64,000 nucleotides of DNA, from NCBI RefSeq assembly GCF_002761295.1, contig NZ_CP017881.1, forward strand, positions 681,087 through 745,086, given 5' to 3'. Origin of the DNA: Methanohalophilus portucalensis (GTDB lineage Archaea > Halobacteriota > Methanosarcinia > Methanosarcinales > Methanosarcinaceae). The position numbers and the translations under genes are program-made. Positions 18,624-26,891 of the stretch are shown in pieces. The notes under the pieces are model-generated. The model saw only the letters and a program-made list of their open reading frames with translations. It ran no database searches and was not told where the DNA came from. Each line of letters begins with the position of its first letter. The stretch's first letter is position 1.

Positions 18624-19420
18624 ACTATCTCCTGCTTATTATTTGCTTCAATAAGTTTTTTCATTTTTTCTTTAAGATCGCCTTCCATAAGGTAGGTTCC
18701 AACAAGCAAAGCGTCAGCACCTGCCTTGATCATCCTTGCCGCATCATCTGTGCTCTTGACTCCACTTTCCCCTATTATCAGGTGTTTCTGGTTGTATTTA
18801 CGGTCATGTTCTTTCACGAGGGGAATGAGCTTTTCAGCTGTTTCCAGATTGATTTCAAGGGTTTCAAAACTGCGGTTATTTATCCCTATGAGGATTGCGT
18901 CACATTCAAGTACATATGCCAGTTCTTTTTTATTGTGTACTTCTACAAGAGGCTCGATGTTCCTTCTTCGAGCGATTTCTATGAATTCCGGTAGCCTATT
19001 ACCCAGTACCCCTGCAATCAGTAATATGACATCACTGTTGGCTTCATGCATCTGACTTGTGTCCACAATAAAATCTTTGCGCAAAACTGGTATGGAAGTA
19101 TGTTTCCTTGCACTTTCAAGATTTTCTATACATCCCTCAAAGTAACAGGGTTCCGTAAGGACAGATAAGGCTACGGCTCCTGCATTTTCCATATCACAGG
19201 CAATCTGTGAGGCTATTTCCGGGTTTACATCAGCAAATTTGCCTGTTGGTGAAGCAGGTTTTACTTCGGCAATTACAGGTATGTGTCCTCTTTTACAGAC
19301 AAGCCCGATTGATTCGAAAATATCCCTTCTATCATTACATCTGGTCTGTGTGTTAATTTCAGAAAGTGCGTCTGCCCTTTCTTTTGATTTTTGGATTATT
19401 TGTTCGATCTTCGAATGCAT
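18620..19420 (-). CDS. trpC: Indole-3-glycerol phosphate synthase
   Basis: Ring closure of the anthranilate ribulose phosphate to indole-3-glycerol phosphate. The 266-residue barrel contains [14 protein letters not shown] (catalytic Lys), VLRKDFIVD and the [11 protein letters not shown] phosphate loop. AGGTG at 6-7 nt before the ATG at 19420 supports that start over a TTG at 19441. It is the first gene of trpCBA; trpD, E, F and G are not here, so anthranilate supply is encoded elsewhere. Confidence 0.94.
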   Translation of the reverse strand: MHSKIEQIIQKSKERADALSEINTQTRCNDRRDIFESIGLVCKRGHIPVIAEVKPASPTGKFADVNPEIASQIACDMENAGAVALSVLTEPCYFEGCIENLESARKHTSIPVLRKDFIVDTSQMHEANSDVILLIAGVLGNRLPEFIEIARRRNIEPLVEVHNKKELAYVLECDAILIGINNRSFETLEINLETAEKLIPLVKEHDRKYNQKHLIIGESGVKSTDDAARMIKAGADALLVGTYLMEGDLKEKMKKLIEANNKQEIV

Positions 19421-19429
19421 CTGGACACC

Positions 19430-19479
19430 TATGTACTTCAATGTATTTGTATGTACATTAGTGTCATCGCATTTAAATT
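19430..19479 (-). promoter_or_regulatory. trpCBA promoter with four 10-bp-phased TGT repeats
   Basis: On the minus strand a TATA-like box (AATTTAAA, about 19472-19479) predicts transcription start near 19449. Spanning this, the plus strand reads TATGTAC at 19430, AATGTAT at 19440, TATGTAC at 19450 and AGTGTCA at 19460, so TGT recurs at exactly 10-bp intervals four times; the third unit contains the palindrome TGTACA. In Methanothermobacter the tryptophan repressor TrpY binds TGTACA boxes, which makes an operator plausible. No TrpY-like gene was found in the window. Confidence 0.6.
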
Positions 19480-19484
19480 TATTG

Positions 19485-19847
19485 TCAGGGCATACGATCT
19501 ATCATTGCCATTGTCTTCTTTGCTTTGAAATAGAATTCCGTGCTATTATGGAGATAATCAGCGGCTATCATTCCTTTTTCAGTGATTGTGTATCCGCCAC
19601 GTTTAACCTTATTTGCAAGTCCTGAAAGCAGGATTACCGTTTTCATTTTGCTTCCTATACTTCCCCTGTCTGCAATAGGATCTGTGTATTTCCTGATATC
19701 CGAGAATTCGACAACTTCCCCTTCATTCATCTCCAGTACTTTGATTATAATTCTGTATTGTATGTCTCCCGGTCCATTTATTATCCCGAGGGACTGGTAA
19801 AATTCGGCCACAGCTTTTTCTGTTGCTATATCTATTCTTCCAGACAT
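19485..19847 (-). CDS. Uncharacterised small protein, possibly winged-helix
   Basis: I do not recognise a named family. The 120 residues are soluble. A middle section (VVEFSDIRKYTDPIADRGSIGSKMKTVILLSGLANKVKRGGYTITEKGMIAADYL) reads like a helix-turn-helix followed by a beta wing and a C-terminal helix, as in small archaeal winged-helix proteins. It lies just upstream of trpCBA on the same strand (65 bp between its stop and the trpC start), separated by the trp promoter. It could be a regulator of a neighbouring gene, but this is only inference. Confidence 0.6.
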   Translation of the reverse strand: MSGRIDIATEKAVAEFYQSLGIINGPGDIQYRIIIKVLEMNEGEVVEFSDIRKYTDPIADRGSIGSKMKTVILLSGLANKVKRGGYTITEKGMIAADYLHNSTEFYFKAKKTMAMIDRMP

Positions 19848-19860
19848 TCAAATCCTCTCT

Positions 19861-20634
19861 TTAAATGTCCAGTTTGCTGGTGGGGTTTTCTTCTATTTCA
19901 ATTTCTTTCATTCCCAGCCTGTCCTTTACAGCCAGAGGCGGGAAATATGCCAGATAACAGAGTACGATTCCGATGAGTATAAAGATACGCAACCCTGCAT
20001 GCATGCTGATACTGGTGGTAAACATATCCACAACAATACAATCAATAACAAAAGAGGTCGCAAGTAAAGAGGTTGTGATGTTGTACTTGCGTCTTTTTGG
20101 TAATTTTCTGATCAGAAGTAAAAACATCACTCCTAGGATCATTGCAGTAGGAACTGCGAAAAGGCCGAAAATGTATACATAGGGTGCGATTCCTCCTTCC
20201 TGGATATAAATACTTGCCCATTCTGTATGGGCTGGCATATTTATCACATTATTGTTGAATGTGTTAAGATAGAACCCTCCGACCAGGAAAAATATTGCGG
20301 AGAATGCTCCACTTGCAAGTTTGTTGCCTATCATGATATATAGGACAAAAAAGGCAACAGGCACTGTAAGGAATGCAAAGGGAACCAGTGACATTTTGTA
20401 TAATAGAAGATCCATTGAGTGCCAACTGGTGTAATTTGCAATCATATGCAGGGATGTGGCCAGGTAGATCAGGCCGACTTGTAGCCAGAATATGATGAAA
20501 GCAACAAGGGCAGGATTGCTGTTTTTTGACTGGTCCATTCGTCTGGTGTATAACTCCCAGCTAAATCCGATAACTGCCATTGTTATGCATAGGCTTATTA
20601 TTATGTTAAAGAAGGTTAAAGAAAATATTTTCAT
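19861..20634 (-). CDS. Seven-span membrane protein of unknown function
   Basis: The 257-residue protein has about seven hydrophobic segments, beginning with FFNIIISLCITMAVIGFSW, separated by short polar loops, and a charged C-terminal tail (KDRLGMKEIEIEENP). The layout resembles the seven-span sensory N-terminal domains of archaeal histidine kinases, but no kinase domain follows. It is 13 bp upstream of the small winged-helix-like gene on the same strand and is divergent from the archaellin gene. A sensor passing a signal to the small protein is conceivable; no direct evidence. Confidence 0.6.
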   Translation of the reverse strand: MKIFSLTFFNIIISLCITMAVIGFSWELYTRRMDQSKNSNPALVAFIIFWLQVGLIYLATSLHMIANYTSWHSMDLLLYKMSLVPFAFLTVPVAFFVLYIMIGNKLASGAFSAIFFLVGGFYLNTFNNNVINMPAHTEWASIYIQEGGIAPYVYIFGLFAVPTAMILGVMFLLLIRKLPKRRKYNITTSLLATSFVIDCIVVDMFTTSISMHAGLRIFILIGIVLCYLAYFPPLAVKDRLGMKEIEIEENPTSKLDI

Positions 20635-20780
20635 TCCTCCGGATGGTATGTAATCTGGTTATAATTACTTAATATAACCTATGCCTGGATGAGTGTAGTT
20701 ATATATTTTTATCCAAATATTATATATAAGTTGGGTTCATATACTGTTTGAAGTTTGGTGTTTGATATTTCCAACCGAAT

Positions 20781-20861
20781 ATTATTTATAGGTTTGAATG
20801 ATACTCATTATTATGAGTATAAGCCGTGTCCCTAATACCAGAATAATTTGAATTTCACGGC
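20781..20861 (+). promoter_or_regulatory. Archaellin promoter with perfect palindrome and leader stem
   Basis: A TATA-like box (ATTATTTATA, 20781-20790) is followed by a perfect 8-bp inverted repeat, ATACTCAT at 20801-20808 and ATGAGTAT at 20813-20820, with a 4-nt centre. The predicted start falls in it. Further on, GCCGTG (20823-20828) and CACGGC (20856-20861) can pair in the leader, and a GGAGG ribosome site stands 6 nt before the ATG. The palindrome position suits a repressor; the leader stem is weaker evidence because its loop is 27 nt. Confidence 0.55.
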
Positions 20862-20885
20862 ATATTTCCAAATAGGAGGCATTAC

Positions 20886-21569
20886 ATGAAAGCAAACAGA
20901 ACAAGCATGCTCAAAAGAGATACCAGTGCTCAGGTGGGTATAGGTACACTTATTATATTCATCGCAATGGTACTTGTCGCTGCAATCGCAGCAGCAGTTC
21001 TTATACAGACCTCTGGTGTCCTGCAACAGAAAGCCCAATCCACAGGTGAAGAAGCAACCGCAGAAGTATCTTCCAACATGAAGGTTCTTGGAATTGAAGG
21101 TGTAAGAGCTGACGATTCTAGTGATGACAATCTTTCAGATTACATAGACCTTCTTGAAGTTCAGACATCTGTAAGTGCAGGTGGAGATCCAATGGATCTT
21201 GGGGAATTGGTTATCACAATAAGTGATGGTACCAATACAAATACGCTTACTTACAACAACAGTACCACTATTAACGGAACTCTGGAAAACACCACTTCAT
21301 TTACCGCTACTGCAGTGAGGGATGAAGATGAATCCTTTTCTGACGACAATCCTGTAATGAACAAAGGAGACCTTATCAAAATATATATTTCTTCTGCAAG
21401 TGGTGCATATGATATAAGTGGTGTTGAAGCTTTGGATTCAGGCTTGGAACTTGATCCGAGGACTGATGTAAGACTTGTCTTCACTCCGGAAGCTGGAACT
21501 CCGCAACAGGTTGAATTCACAACCCCGAGTTCTTACAGTGTGGACACAAGATTGGGTCTTTTCCCCTAA
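20886..21569 (+). CDS. Archaellin (archaeal flagellin)
   Basis: Filament subunit of the archaellum, processed by an A24 peptidase and assembled outside the cell. The 227 residues start with a short charged leader (MLKRDTS) and then AQVGIGTLIIFIAMVLVAA, the conserved archaellin N-terminal helix that forms the filament core. The rest is acidic and Thr/Ser/Asn-rich (NNST and NTTS are N-glycosylation sequons), consistent with a surface domain. No other archaellum genes (flaC-J) are adjacent; it stands alone with its own promoter and a U-rich terminator. It could also serve as an adhesive filament subunit. Confidence 0.9.
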   Translation: MKANRTSMLKRDTSAQVGIGTLIIFIAMVLVAAIAAAVLIQTSGVLQQKAQSTGEEATAEVSSNMKVLGIEGVRADDSSDDNLSDYIDLLEVQTSVSAGGDPMDLGELVITISDGTNTNTLTYNNSTTINGTLENTTSFTATAVRDEDESFSDDNPVMNKGDLIKIYISSASGAYDISGVEALDSGLELDPRTDVRLVFTPEAGTPQQVEFTTPSSYSVDTRLGLFP

Positions 21570-21583
21570 TAAGGGATAATTGA

Positions 21584-21613
21584 CCAATCTTCTTTTTCTC
21601 TTTTTTATTCTAC
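21584..21613 (+). terminator. Pyrimidine-rich archaeal terminator after the archaellin gene
   Basis: Just after the archaellin stop codon there is a long T/C-rich tract (TCTTCTTTTTCTCTTTTTTA and following). Oligo-T tracts without a hairpin are the common terminator type in euryarchaea. It separates the archaellin gene from the thioredoxin operon, which has AT-rich promoter-like DNA at about 21625-21665. Confidence 0.55.
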
Positions 21614-21689
21614 TGTTCTATTCAATCCTCAATTAAATTGATATATCCTGAAACCAACCTTAATTAATGAATAAATTAAGGGGGATTAT

Positions 21690-21932
21690 ATGCCAAAAGT
21701 AATTCTTTTATATGCAAGCTGGTGCCACAACTGTCCCAAGGCTGAAAAGATCTGGAGAGACCTCAAAGAAGAACATGATTTTGAATATGAAGAGGTCGAT
21801 GTGGAATCTGAAGAGGGGCAAAAGATAGCTCAGGAATATTCCGTGATGGCTGTGCCAACGACTGTGATCGATGGAGAGGTGGCTTTTATAGGTATTCCTT
21901 CCAAAGATGAAGCTCTTGAAAGCATCAAGTAA
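21690..21932 (+). CDS. Small thioredoxin/glutaredoxin-like protein
   Basis: Disulfide carrier of 80 residues with the active site W11-C12-H13-N14-C15 and the cis-proline loop VPTT. This is the compact thioredoxin type common in methanogens (compare Mj0307-like proteins), shorter than bacterial thioredoxin. The thioredoxin reductase gene starts 20 bp downstream, so the two form a reduction couple. CHNC instead of CGPC would shift the redox potential. Confidence 0.88.
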   Translation: MPKVILLYASWCHNCPKAEKIWRDLKEEHDFEYEEVDVESEEGQKIAQEYSVMAVPTTVIDGEVAFIGIPSKDEALESIK

Positions 21933-21952
21933 TCTTAAACGTCGGGATATTG

Positions 21953-22855
21953 ATGTATGATTTAATAATTCTGGGTGCAGGACCCGCAGGAGTTACTGCT
22001 GCAATCTATGCAGTCAGGTATGGACTTGATACTCTGCTTGTTGATAAGGACAGCATGAGTGGCCTGATAAGCACTGCAAAAACGGTCGAGAACTATACAG
22101 GTTTTCCTTCGATCGGTGGAATGAAACTGATGGAAAAGTTCCTTGACCATGCAGAACAGGCCGGGGTCACTTTTAAAGTCATGGAACTCAACTCCGTGAC
22201 TGAAGAAGGTGATCACTTTATTGTTTCTTCCAGTGAGGAAGAACTGAAAAGTAAATCCCTCATTGTTGCAACAGGTTCTTCTCCCAGAGAACTGGATGTG
22301 CCGGGTGAAAAGGATTTCCTGGGCAGGGGTGTTTCTTACTGTGCCACCTGTGACGGTCCCTTTTTCTCCGGCAAAGAAGTAGCAGTGATCGGTGGCGGGG
22401 AATCGGCTGTTACAGATGCTATATTCCTTTCAGATATTGCTTCAAAGGTGTATGTAGTTCATCGTCGCGATAAATTGAGAGCATCCCAAATCCTTCAAGA
22501 CAGGGCATTTGACCGTCCAAATATTGAATTTATTTGGGATAATGTTGTGGATGCAATAGAAGGAAAAGATATTGTTGAATTCCTGCAGGTACATAATGTA
22601 ATTACTGAAAAAACAAAAAAACTTCCTGTAAACGGTGTTTTTATCTATATAGGCCTGAATCCCAATACTGATTTTATTAATGTTAAAAAGAACGATAAAG
22701 ATTTCATAATCACTGATGAATTGATGGCAACATCTGTCAGGGGCATATTTGCCGCCGGTGATTGCAGGCAATCTCCCCTTTACCAGGTAATCACTGCAGC
22801 CTCAGACGGCGCCATTGCGGCTTATTCTGCTTTTAAATACATCGAAGGCATCTAA
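21953..22855 (+). CDS. trxB: Thioredoxin-disulfide reductase
   Basis: FAD-dependent reductase of 300 residues: GAGPAG near residues 8-13 for FAD, the redox pair C130-A-T-C133, the second dinucleotide fold GGGESA and the C-terminal GIFAAGDC FAD motif. The electron donor could be NADPH or F420H2, since methanogens use both; the residues that set NADPH binding (VVHRRDKLRAS) keep the double Arg, which favours NADPH. Start at the ATG 21953 rather than TTG 21950. Partner thioredoxin is immediately upstream. Confidence 0.93.
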   Translation: MYDLIILGAGPAGVTAAIYAVRYGLDTLLVDKDSMSGLISTAKTVENYTGFPSIGGMKLMEKFLDHAEQAGVTFKVMELNSVTEEGDHFIVSSSEEELKSKSLIVATGSSPRELDVPGEKDFLGRGVSYCATCDGPFFSGKEVAVIGGGESAVTDAIFLSDIASKVYVVHRRDKLRASQILQDRAFDRPNIEFIWDNVVDAIEGKDIVEFLQVHNVITEKTKKLPVNGVFIYIGLNPNTDFINVKKNDKDFIITDELMATSVRGIFAAGDCRQSPLYQVITAASDGAIAAYSAFKYIEGI

Positions 22856-22925
22856 ATATATGTTTTTCTTTGTTTTTCGATAAGTATTATATTTTTTGAA
22901 GTCTATTAGTATGTAAGGTGGAATT

Positions 22926-23318
22926 ATGATATGCTTGAAAATATGTAAAGACTCTACTGCAGAGGACCTGGAGCCAATTGCATCTGCTGTTCACTCTCTT
23001 CTGGGCATTCCGACTACCATACGCAGTGTAAACTGTAAGGGTATCCGAATGGAAAGGGGAGAAGTTGTTGATTGGGATTATACAGGTCCTATACTTGAAA
23101 AAGTCCTGGAGGACAAGACCACCATCCGCACAGTCCCCAAAGAAGGTGTGTATAAAGGAAAGGCGGTTGCAGTGACCCCGATAATGACCCCTGACGGAGA
23201 ATTAGTTGGTTCAATAGGGGTTGTGGACCTTGTGGCCGCTCTGGATATACTTTCTGTTTTCCGGGAATATCCCGATATAATAGATGAAGTGGAAGAGGCC
23301 AAAAAAAGGCACTCTTAA
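22926..23318 (+). CDS. DUF2111 domain protein
   Basis: Methanogen-specific family of unknown function. The 130 residues look like a PAS/GAF-type sensory fold: a helix (DLEPIASAVHSLLG), beta strands, and a hydrophobic C-terminal sequence GKAVAVTPIMTPDGELVGSIGVVD, which is typical of small-ligand sensors. AAGGTGG precedes the ATG. It overlaps nothing but ends 25 bp before rio2 and may share its transcript. Family name from memory of the conserved pattern; role unknown. Confidence 0.75.
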   Translation: MICLKICKDSTAEDLEPIASAVHSLLGIPTTIRSVNCKGIRMERGEVVDWDYTGPILEKVLEDKTTIRTVPKEGVYKGKAVAVTPIMTPDGELVGSIGVVDLVAALDILSVFREYPDIIDEVEEAKKRHS

Positions 23319-23343
23319 TTATCCTTTTTTATTTTGTGATACA

Positions 23344-24249
23344 ATGATTGCCGATGTACTCAAACTATTTCCTGGTATAACCTCCAGGGACTTTCGTATT
23401 CTAACAGGTATTGAAGTAGGCATGCAAGATCATGAATGGGTGCCTTTTGATGAACTTGTGAAATATACACGTATCGACCATCAGAATCTTGCCTATCGGT
23501 TAGGTGAATTGATCGAAAAAGAGCTTGTCGTGGCAACAACAAGACCTTATGAAGGCTACAGGCTGTATTTCAATGGTTATGATGCTCTGGCTATCAATGC
23601 ACTGGTAAAAAGGGGTAGTATCTCCGCTCTTGGGGATGAAATCGGTGTGGGTAAGGAATCGGTTGTTCATGAGGGTATGAAAGAACCTGAATTGCCCATA
23701 GGCGATCCTGAAACAGTGATAGTCAAATTCCACAGGGAAGGGCGCACCAGTTTCAGGGATGTCAAAAGGTTGCGCGGGCACCTGGTTAATAAAGAACATT
23801 TTTCCTGGATATATGCCGCCCGTCTTGCAGCTGGTCGTGAATACGAAATAATGTCCCGTCTGTATCCTGATATCAGCATTCCCCGGCCAATTGACGGTAA
23901 CAGGCATGCTATAGTAATGGAACCTGCCAAAGGAGAACTTTTGTTCAAGGTCAGGCTGGAAGATCCCGAAATCTTTTTTGATATGATAATGGAACAGATC
24001 AAAAAAATCTATTGCCATAATATAATTCATGCCGATCTGAGTGAGTACAATGTTTTTGTCAATCCTGAAGGTGTGCAGATTATCGATTGGCCTCAGTATG
24101 TAACTCCGTCTCATCCTCATGCAGAGGAGCTCCTGATGCGTGATATTTCGAATATAGCTGCTCATTTCAAGAAAAAATATAACCTGAAAAGAGATGTCGA
24201 TGAATTATATGCACAGATAGTATCCTGTACCGATAACATTAAAGATTAA
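23344..24249 (+). CDS. rio2: RIO2-type serine/threonine kinase/ATPase
   Basis: Atypical kinase/ATPase that acts in late 30S (40S in eukaryotes) subunit maturation. The 301 residues begin with an N-terminal winged-helix domain (about 1-90), then a kinase core with GVGKESVVHEG (nucleotide loop), IIHADLSEYNV (catalytic loop) and IDWPQYV, which replaces the DFG motif and is specific to RIO2. The start at 23344 gives the usual MIADVLKLFPG N-terminus; in-frame codons upstream overlap the previous gene. It is followed by the DUF460 gene 20 bp on. Confidence 0.93.
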   Translation: MIADVLKLFPGITSRDFRILTGIEVGMQDHEWVPFDELVKYTRIDHQNLAYRLGELIEKELVVATTRPYEGYRLYFNGYDALAINALVKRGSISALGDEIGVGKESVVHEGMKEPELPIGDPETVIVKFHREGRTSFRDVKRLRGHLVNKEHFSWIYAARLAAGREYEIMSRLYPDISIPRPIDGNRHAIVMEPAKGELLFKVRLEDPEIFFDMIMEQIKKIYCHNIIHADLSEYNVFVNPEGVQIIDWPQYVTPSHPHAEELLMRDISNIAAHFKKKYNLKRDVDELYAQIVSCTDNIKD

Positions 24250-24269
24250 TACATACAAAAATATAGATA

Positions 24270-26252
24270 ATGACATCAAATACCATTTATGGTATAGACG
24301 TTGCCAGGGGGTCGCCGCGTTCCGGTCAGGTTCCACGTTATGCAGTTGCTATCCTGAAAGACGGTTCGGTTTACAGGCATTCGATGTTGAAAATGCATCG
24401 TATTTTCAGGATGATAAAAGATGATCATCCAATGATGATAGCTGTAGACAATATCTATGAACTGGCAAAAGATAAGAAGGAACTGATTCATTTCCTGGAA
24501 AAACTCCCTTCAGGTGTGAAACTCGTACAGGTCACAGGTGGATTGAAGCAGGTTTCCCTGCCCTTTCTTGCCCACAAGTATGATATTTCAATAAATCCCC
24601 GTGATCCCGGGGATGAAGCAGAAGCCTGTGCAAGACTGGCTGAAATGGGGGTAGGAGTGGAAGTATCCCTTTTTGAGGATAAAACAAAAATAAAGGTAAG
24701 CAGGGCGCGTTCTCTTGGCCGGGGAGGTTGGAGTCAGAATCGTTATCGACGTAAGGTTCACGGAGCTGTGAAAGTAAAAAGCCGTGAGATCGAGTCGATA
24801 CTTAAAGGGGCTGCAAAGGAGCGCAACTTCAATTATACAAGCAAAGTCGTCAAGGGTTTTGGAGGTTATGTCAGGTGTGAATTTACCGTTAATGCACGCA
24901 AGTCCGACATACCCATCCATTCTTCATCAGGTTCGGATGTGCAGGTAAATGTCAGGAGTCTTGTGAGGGATAAGATACAGTACATACCTTTGAAAAGCAA
25001 GGAACGTAGGCCTACCATCGTGGGTGTTGACCCGGGCACGACTGTTGGCCTTTCCATACTTTCCCTTGAAGGTGATGTTCTACATTGCGCCAGTTATCGG
25101 GGTATTTCCCATGATGAAGTGGTGAAACTTATTTCTGAATACGGTAAACCTGCAATAGTGGCGACCGATGTATACCCAATGCCTGCAGCAGTGGAAAAAA
25201 TCAGGCGTAGTTTCAGTGCTGTCAGTTATTCTCCTGGTGGCCCCATTCCATCGGAAGAAAAGATTGAACTGGCAAAACCTCATGGTTACTCCAATGACCA
25301 TGAAAGAGATTCTCTTTCCGCTGCCATATCAGCTTATAAAAAATACAGACAACTTTTCCTGAAGATTGAAAGCAAGTCTCCTCCTTACATGGATATCGAT
25401 AAAATAAAAGTCGAAGTTATCAAAGGTTCATCCATAGAAGAGGCTATTAGTTCTTTGAAGGAAAAGAAGCAACCATTGAAGGCCCAAAAAAGTGCAGCAG
25501 AAACTTCTGATTCTTTTTCTGATGGTATTGATGATGAAACCTACCGTAAAATGACAGAAAAACTCAAAAGCAGGGATTTGGAGATTGCTGAATTGCAGGA
25601 ATATGTGAAAGAGCTCATTGATCAACGCAGGTCAAGGGATAGTACAATCTCCAACCTGGAATCAAAAATTCGGCAAATGCGTGAAACTGAACGTATTAAA
25701 CTGCAAAAGGAAAAAGAGATTTCAATTCGTAATAAGAAAATTGCGAACCTTAAAAAGGATATCAAACGTCTGAATAAGAGACTTCATGATTCCAGGGCTC
25801 AGGTAAATCGCCTTAAACGTATAAAAAAGATGGAAAGCAGGGGTGAAGGCATTCCTGTGAAGGTCATTTCCTCTTTTAGCCGTGAAGCCATCTTGAATGT
25901 AGCAGATGTATATGGCTTAAAAAAAGGTGATGTTGTTTATTTCCAGGACCCCAGTGGAGGAAGCGCTTCAACTGCTGGCCTGCTTGCCGATTATTCACCA
26001 AAAGCGCTGATCGTGCCTGCAGGAATATCTTATGCGGCAAAAGAGGTATTTTTCGAGAAAAGTATTCCTGTAATTGAAGATCTGGAAATACAAAAGGAGG
26101 GTGATTTTGCAGTTGTATCTCCTAAAACTTTGAAAATTGCAATTGAAAACTGGTTTGGCATAGCTGATCACTGGAAAAAAGAAAAAGAGGAAGAGAAATT
26201 AAAATCCCTTGTGGATGAATATAGAAGTGAGCGCCGTCGTGGCATAACCTGA
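24270..26252 (+). CDS. DUF460 protein: RuvC/RNase H-like nuclease with long coiled coil
   Basis: A 660-residue archaeal protein of the COG2433 type. The N-terminal part has one RNase H-like half (YGIDVARGSPRSG), and a second begins near residue 250 with VGVDPGTTVGLSIL, where the Asp sits as in RuvC; DHERDSLSAA later supplies acidic residues at the expected helix. From about residue 405 to 530 there is a highly charged coiled coil (repeated Lys/Arg/Glu, SNLESKIRQMRETERI), then a compact C-terminal domain. These are all hallmarks of a structure-specific nuclease. Function is not established; it follows rio2 in the same operon, which could point to RNA processing as well as DNA repair. Confidence 0.85.
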   Translation: MTSNTIYGIDVARGSPRSGQVPRYAVAILKDGSVYRHSMLKMHRIFRMIKDDHPMMIAVDNIYELAKDKKELIHFLEKLPSGVKLVQVTGGLKQVSLPFLAHKYDISINPRDPGDEAEACARLAEMGVGVEVSLFEDKTKIKVSRARSLGRGGWSQNRYRRKVHGAVKVKSREIESILKGAAKERNFNYTSKVVKGFGGYVRCEFTVNARKSDIPIHSSSGSDVQVNVRSLVRDKIQYIPLKSKERRPTIVGVDPGTTVGLSILSLEGDVLHCASYRGISHDEVVKLISEYGKPAIVATDVYPMPAAVEKIRRSFSAVSYSPGGPIPSEEKIELAKPHGYSNDHERDSLSAAISAYKKYRQLFLKIESKSPPYMDIDKIKVEVIKGSSIEEAISSLKEKKQPLKAQKSAAETSDSFSDGIDDETYRKMTEKLKSRDLEIAELQEYVKELIDQRRSRDSTISNLESKIRQMRETERIKLQKEKEISIRNKKIANLKKDIKRLNKRLHDSRAQVNRLKRIKKMESRGEGIPVKVISSFSREAILNVADVYGLKKGDVVYFQDPSGGSASTAGLLADYSPKALIVPAGISYAAKEVFFEKSIPVIEDLEIQKEGDFAVVSPKTLKIAIENWFGIADHWKKEKEEEKLKSLVDEYRSERRRGIT

Positions 26253-26255
26253 TAT

Positions 26256-26807
26256 TCAGGGCCATTTCCTGTCAAAGAAAGGATTCTTTCCTGAAACGCT
26301 TAATGGAATTCCCATAACGACATCCGCTTCTACCAAACCCAGTGAACGTGCAGCGTTTCCTGCCGAGTACATTATACGGTTATCTATGCACAGGTCTTTT
26401 GCTTTAGCCACAGCAGATCCAATAGCAATTCCGAGGTCTATGTTCTTGAAAGCACAGTTAGGACCCGCATAATCTCCTTCTATCCTTTTTTGAGCTTTCA
26501 TTTCTGCACATGTTGCAAAGCCGCAGGCAGCACAGTTTAATTTAAGCGGCTCGGCATGTTTGACTCCTATAGCTATAAAGGCATCCGCCTGTCTTACATT
26601 TGCTGCATCCCTTTTCAGGAATTGGAATCCATCACCCTTTTCATCAGCGATATTTTCCATCTTGCTTGCGATATCTTCCATATCTTTTCTATCAGCCAGG
26701 GCAGTTACTATATCATCAATTCCCTTGCCCTTTGGAGCAGTTCTGGCTGCTGCTAATATGATCCTCGCCATTTCTGCTACTTCTTTTTTTTCCGGATTTT
26801 GTTCCAT
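26256..26807 (-). CDS. DUF2148 ferredoxin-domain protein
   Basis: The 183 residues contain a four-cysteine region, LNCAACGFATCAEMKAQ plus GPNCAFKNIDLG, that resembles iron-sulfur ligands of the DUF2148 family, found mostly in methanogens and anaerobes. The N-terminal half reads like a nitroreductase-like helix (AEMARIILAAARTAPKGKGIDDIV). The start at 26807 is preferred; upstream codons are AT-rich and lack family features. It converges on DUF460 (3 bp between stops) and is divergent from mobA. A role in redox chemistry is likely, but the substrate is unknown. Confidence 0.8.
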   Translation of the reverse strand: MEQNPEKKEVAEMARIILAAARTAPKGKGIDDIVTALADRKDMEDIASKMENIADEKGDGFQFLKRDAANVRQADAFIAIGVKHAEPLKLNCAACGFATCAEMKAQKRIEGDYAGPNCAFKNIDLGIAIGSAVAKAKDLCIDNRIMYSAGNAARSLGLVEADVVMGIPLSVSGKNPFFDRKWP

Positions 26808-26891
26808 GCATAACGGATTGATAATACTGGTCTTTAATTGTTTCGGATATTGCACGAAAATGTAATATTCAATGCCGGGATTGTTGGCACT

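Noticed and set aside
19452-19457. The TGTACA at trpC as a definite TrpY operator
   Set aside because: TrpY is characterised in Methanothermobacter only and no TrpY-like gene is in the window, so only a candidate operator is claimed.
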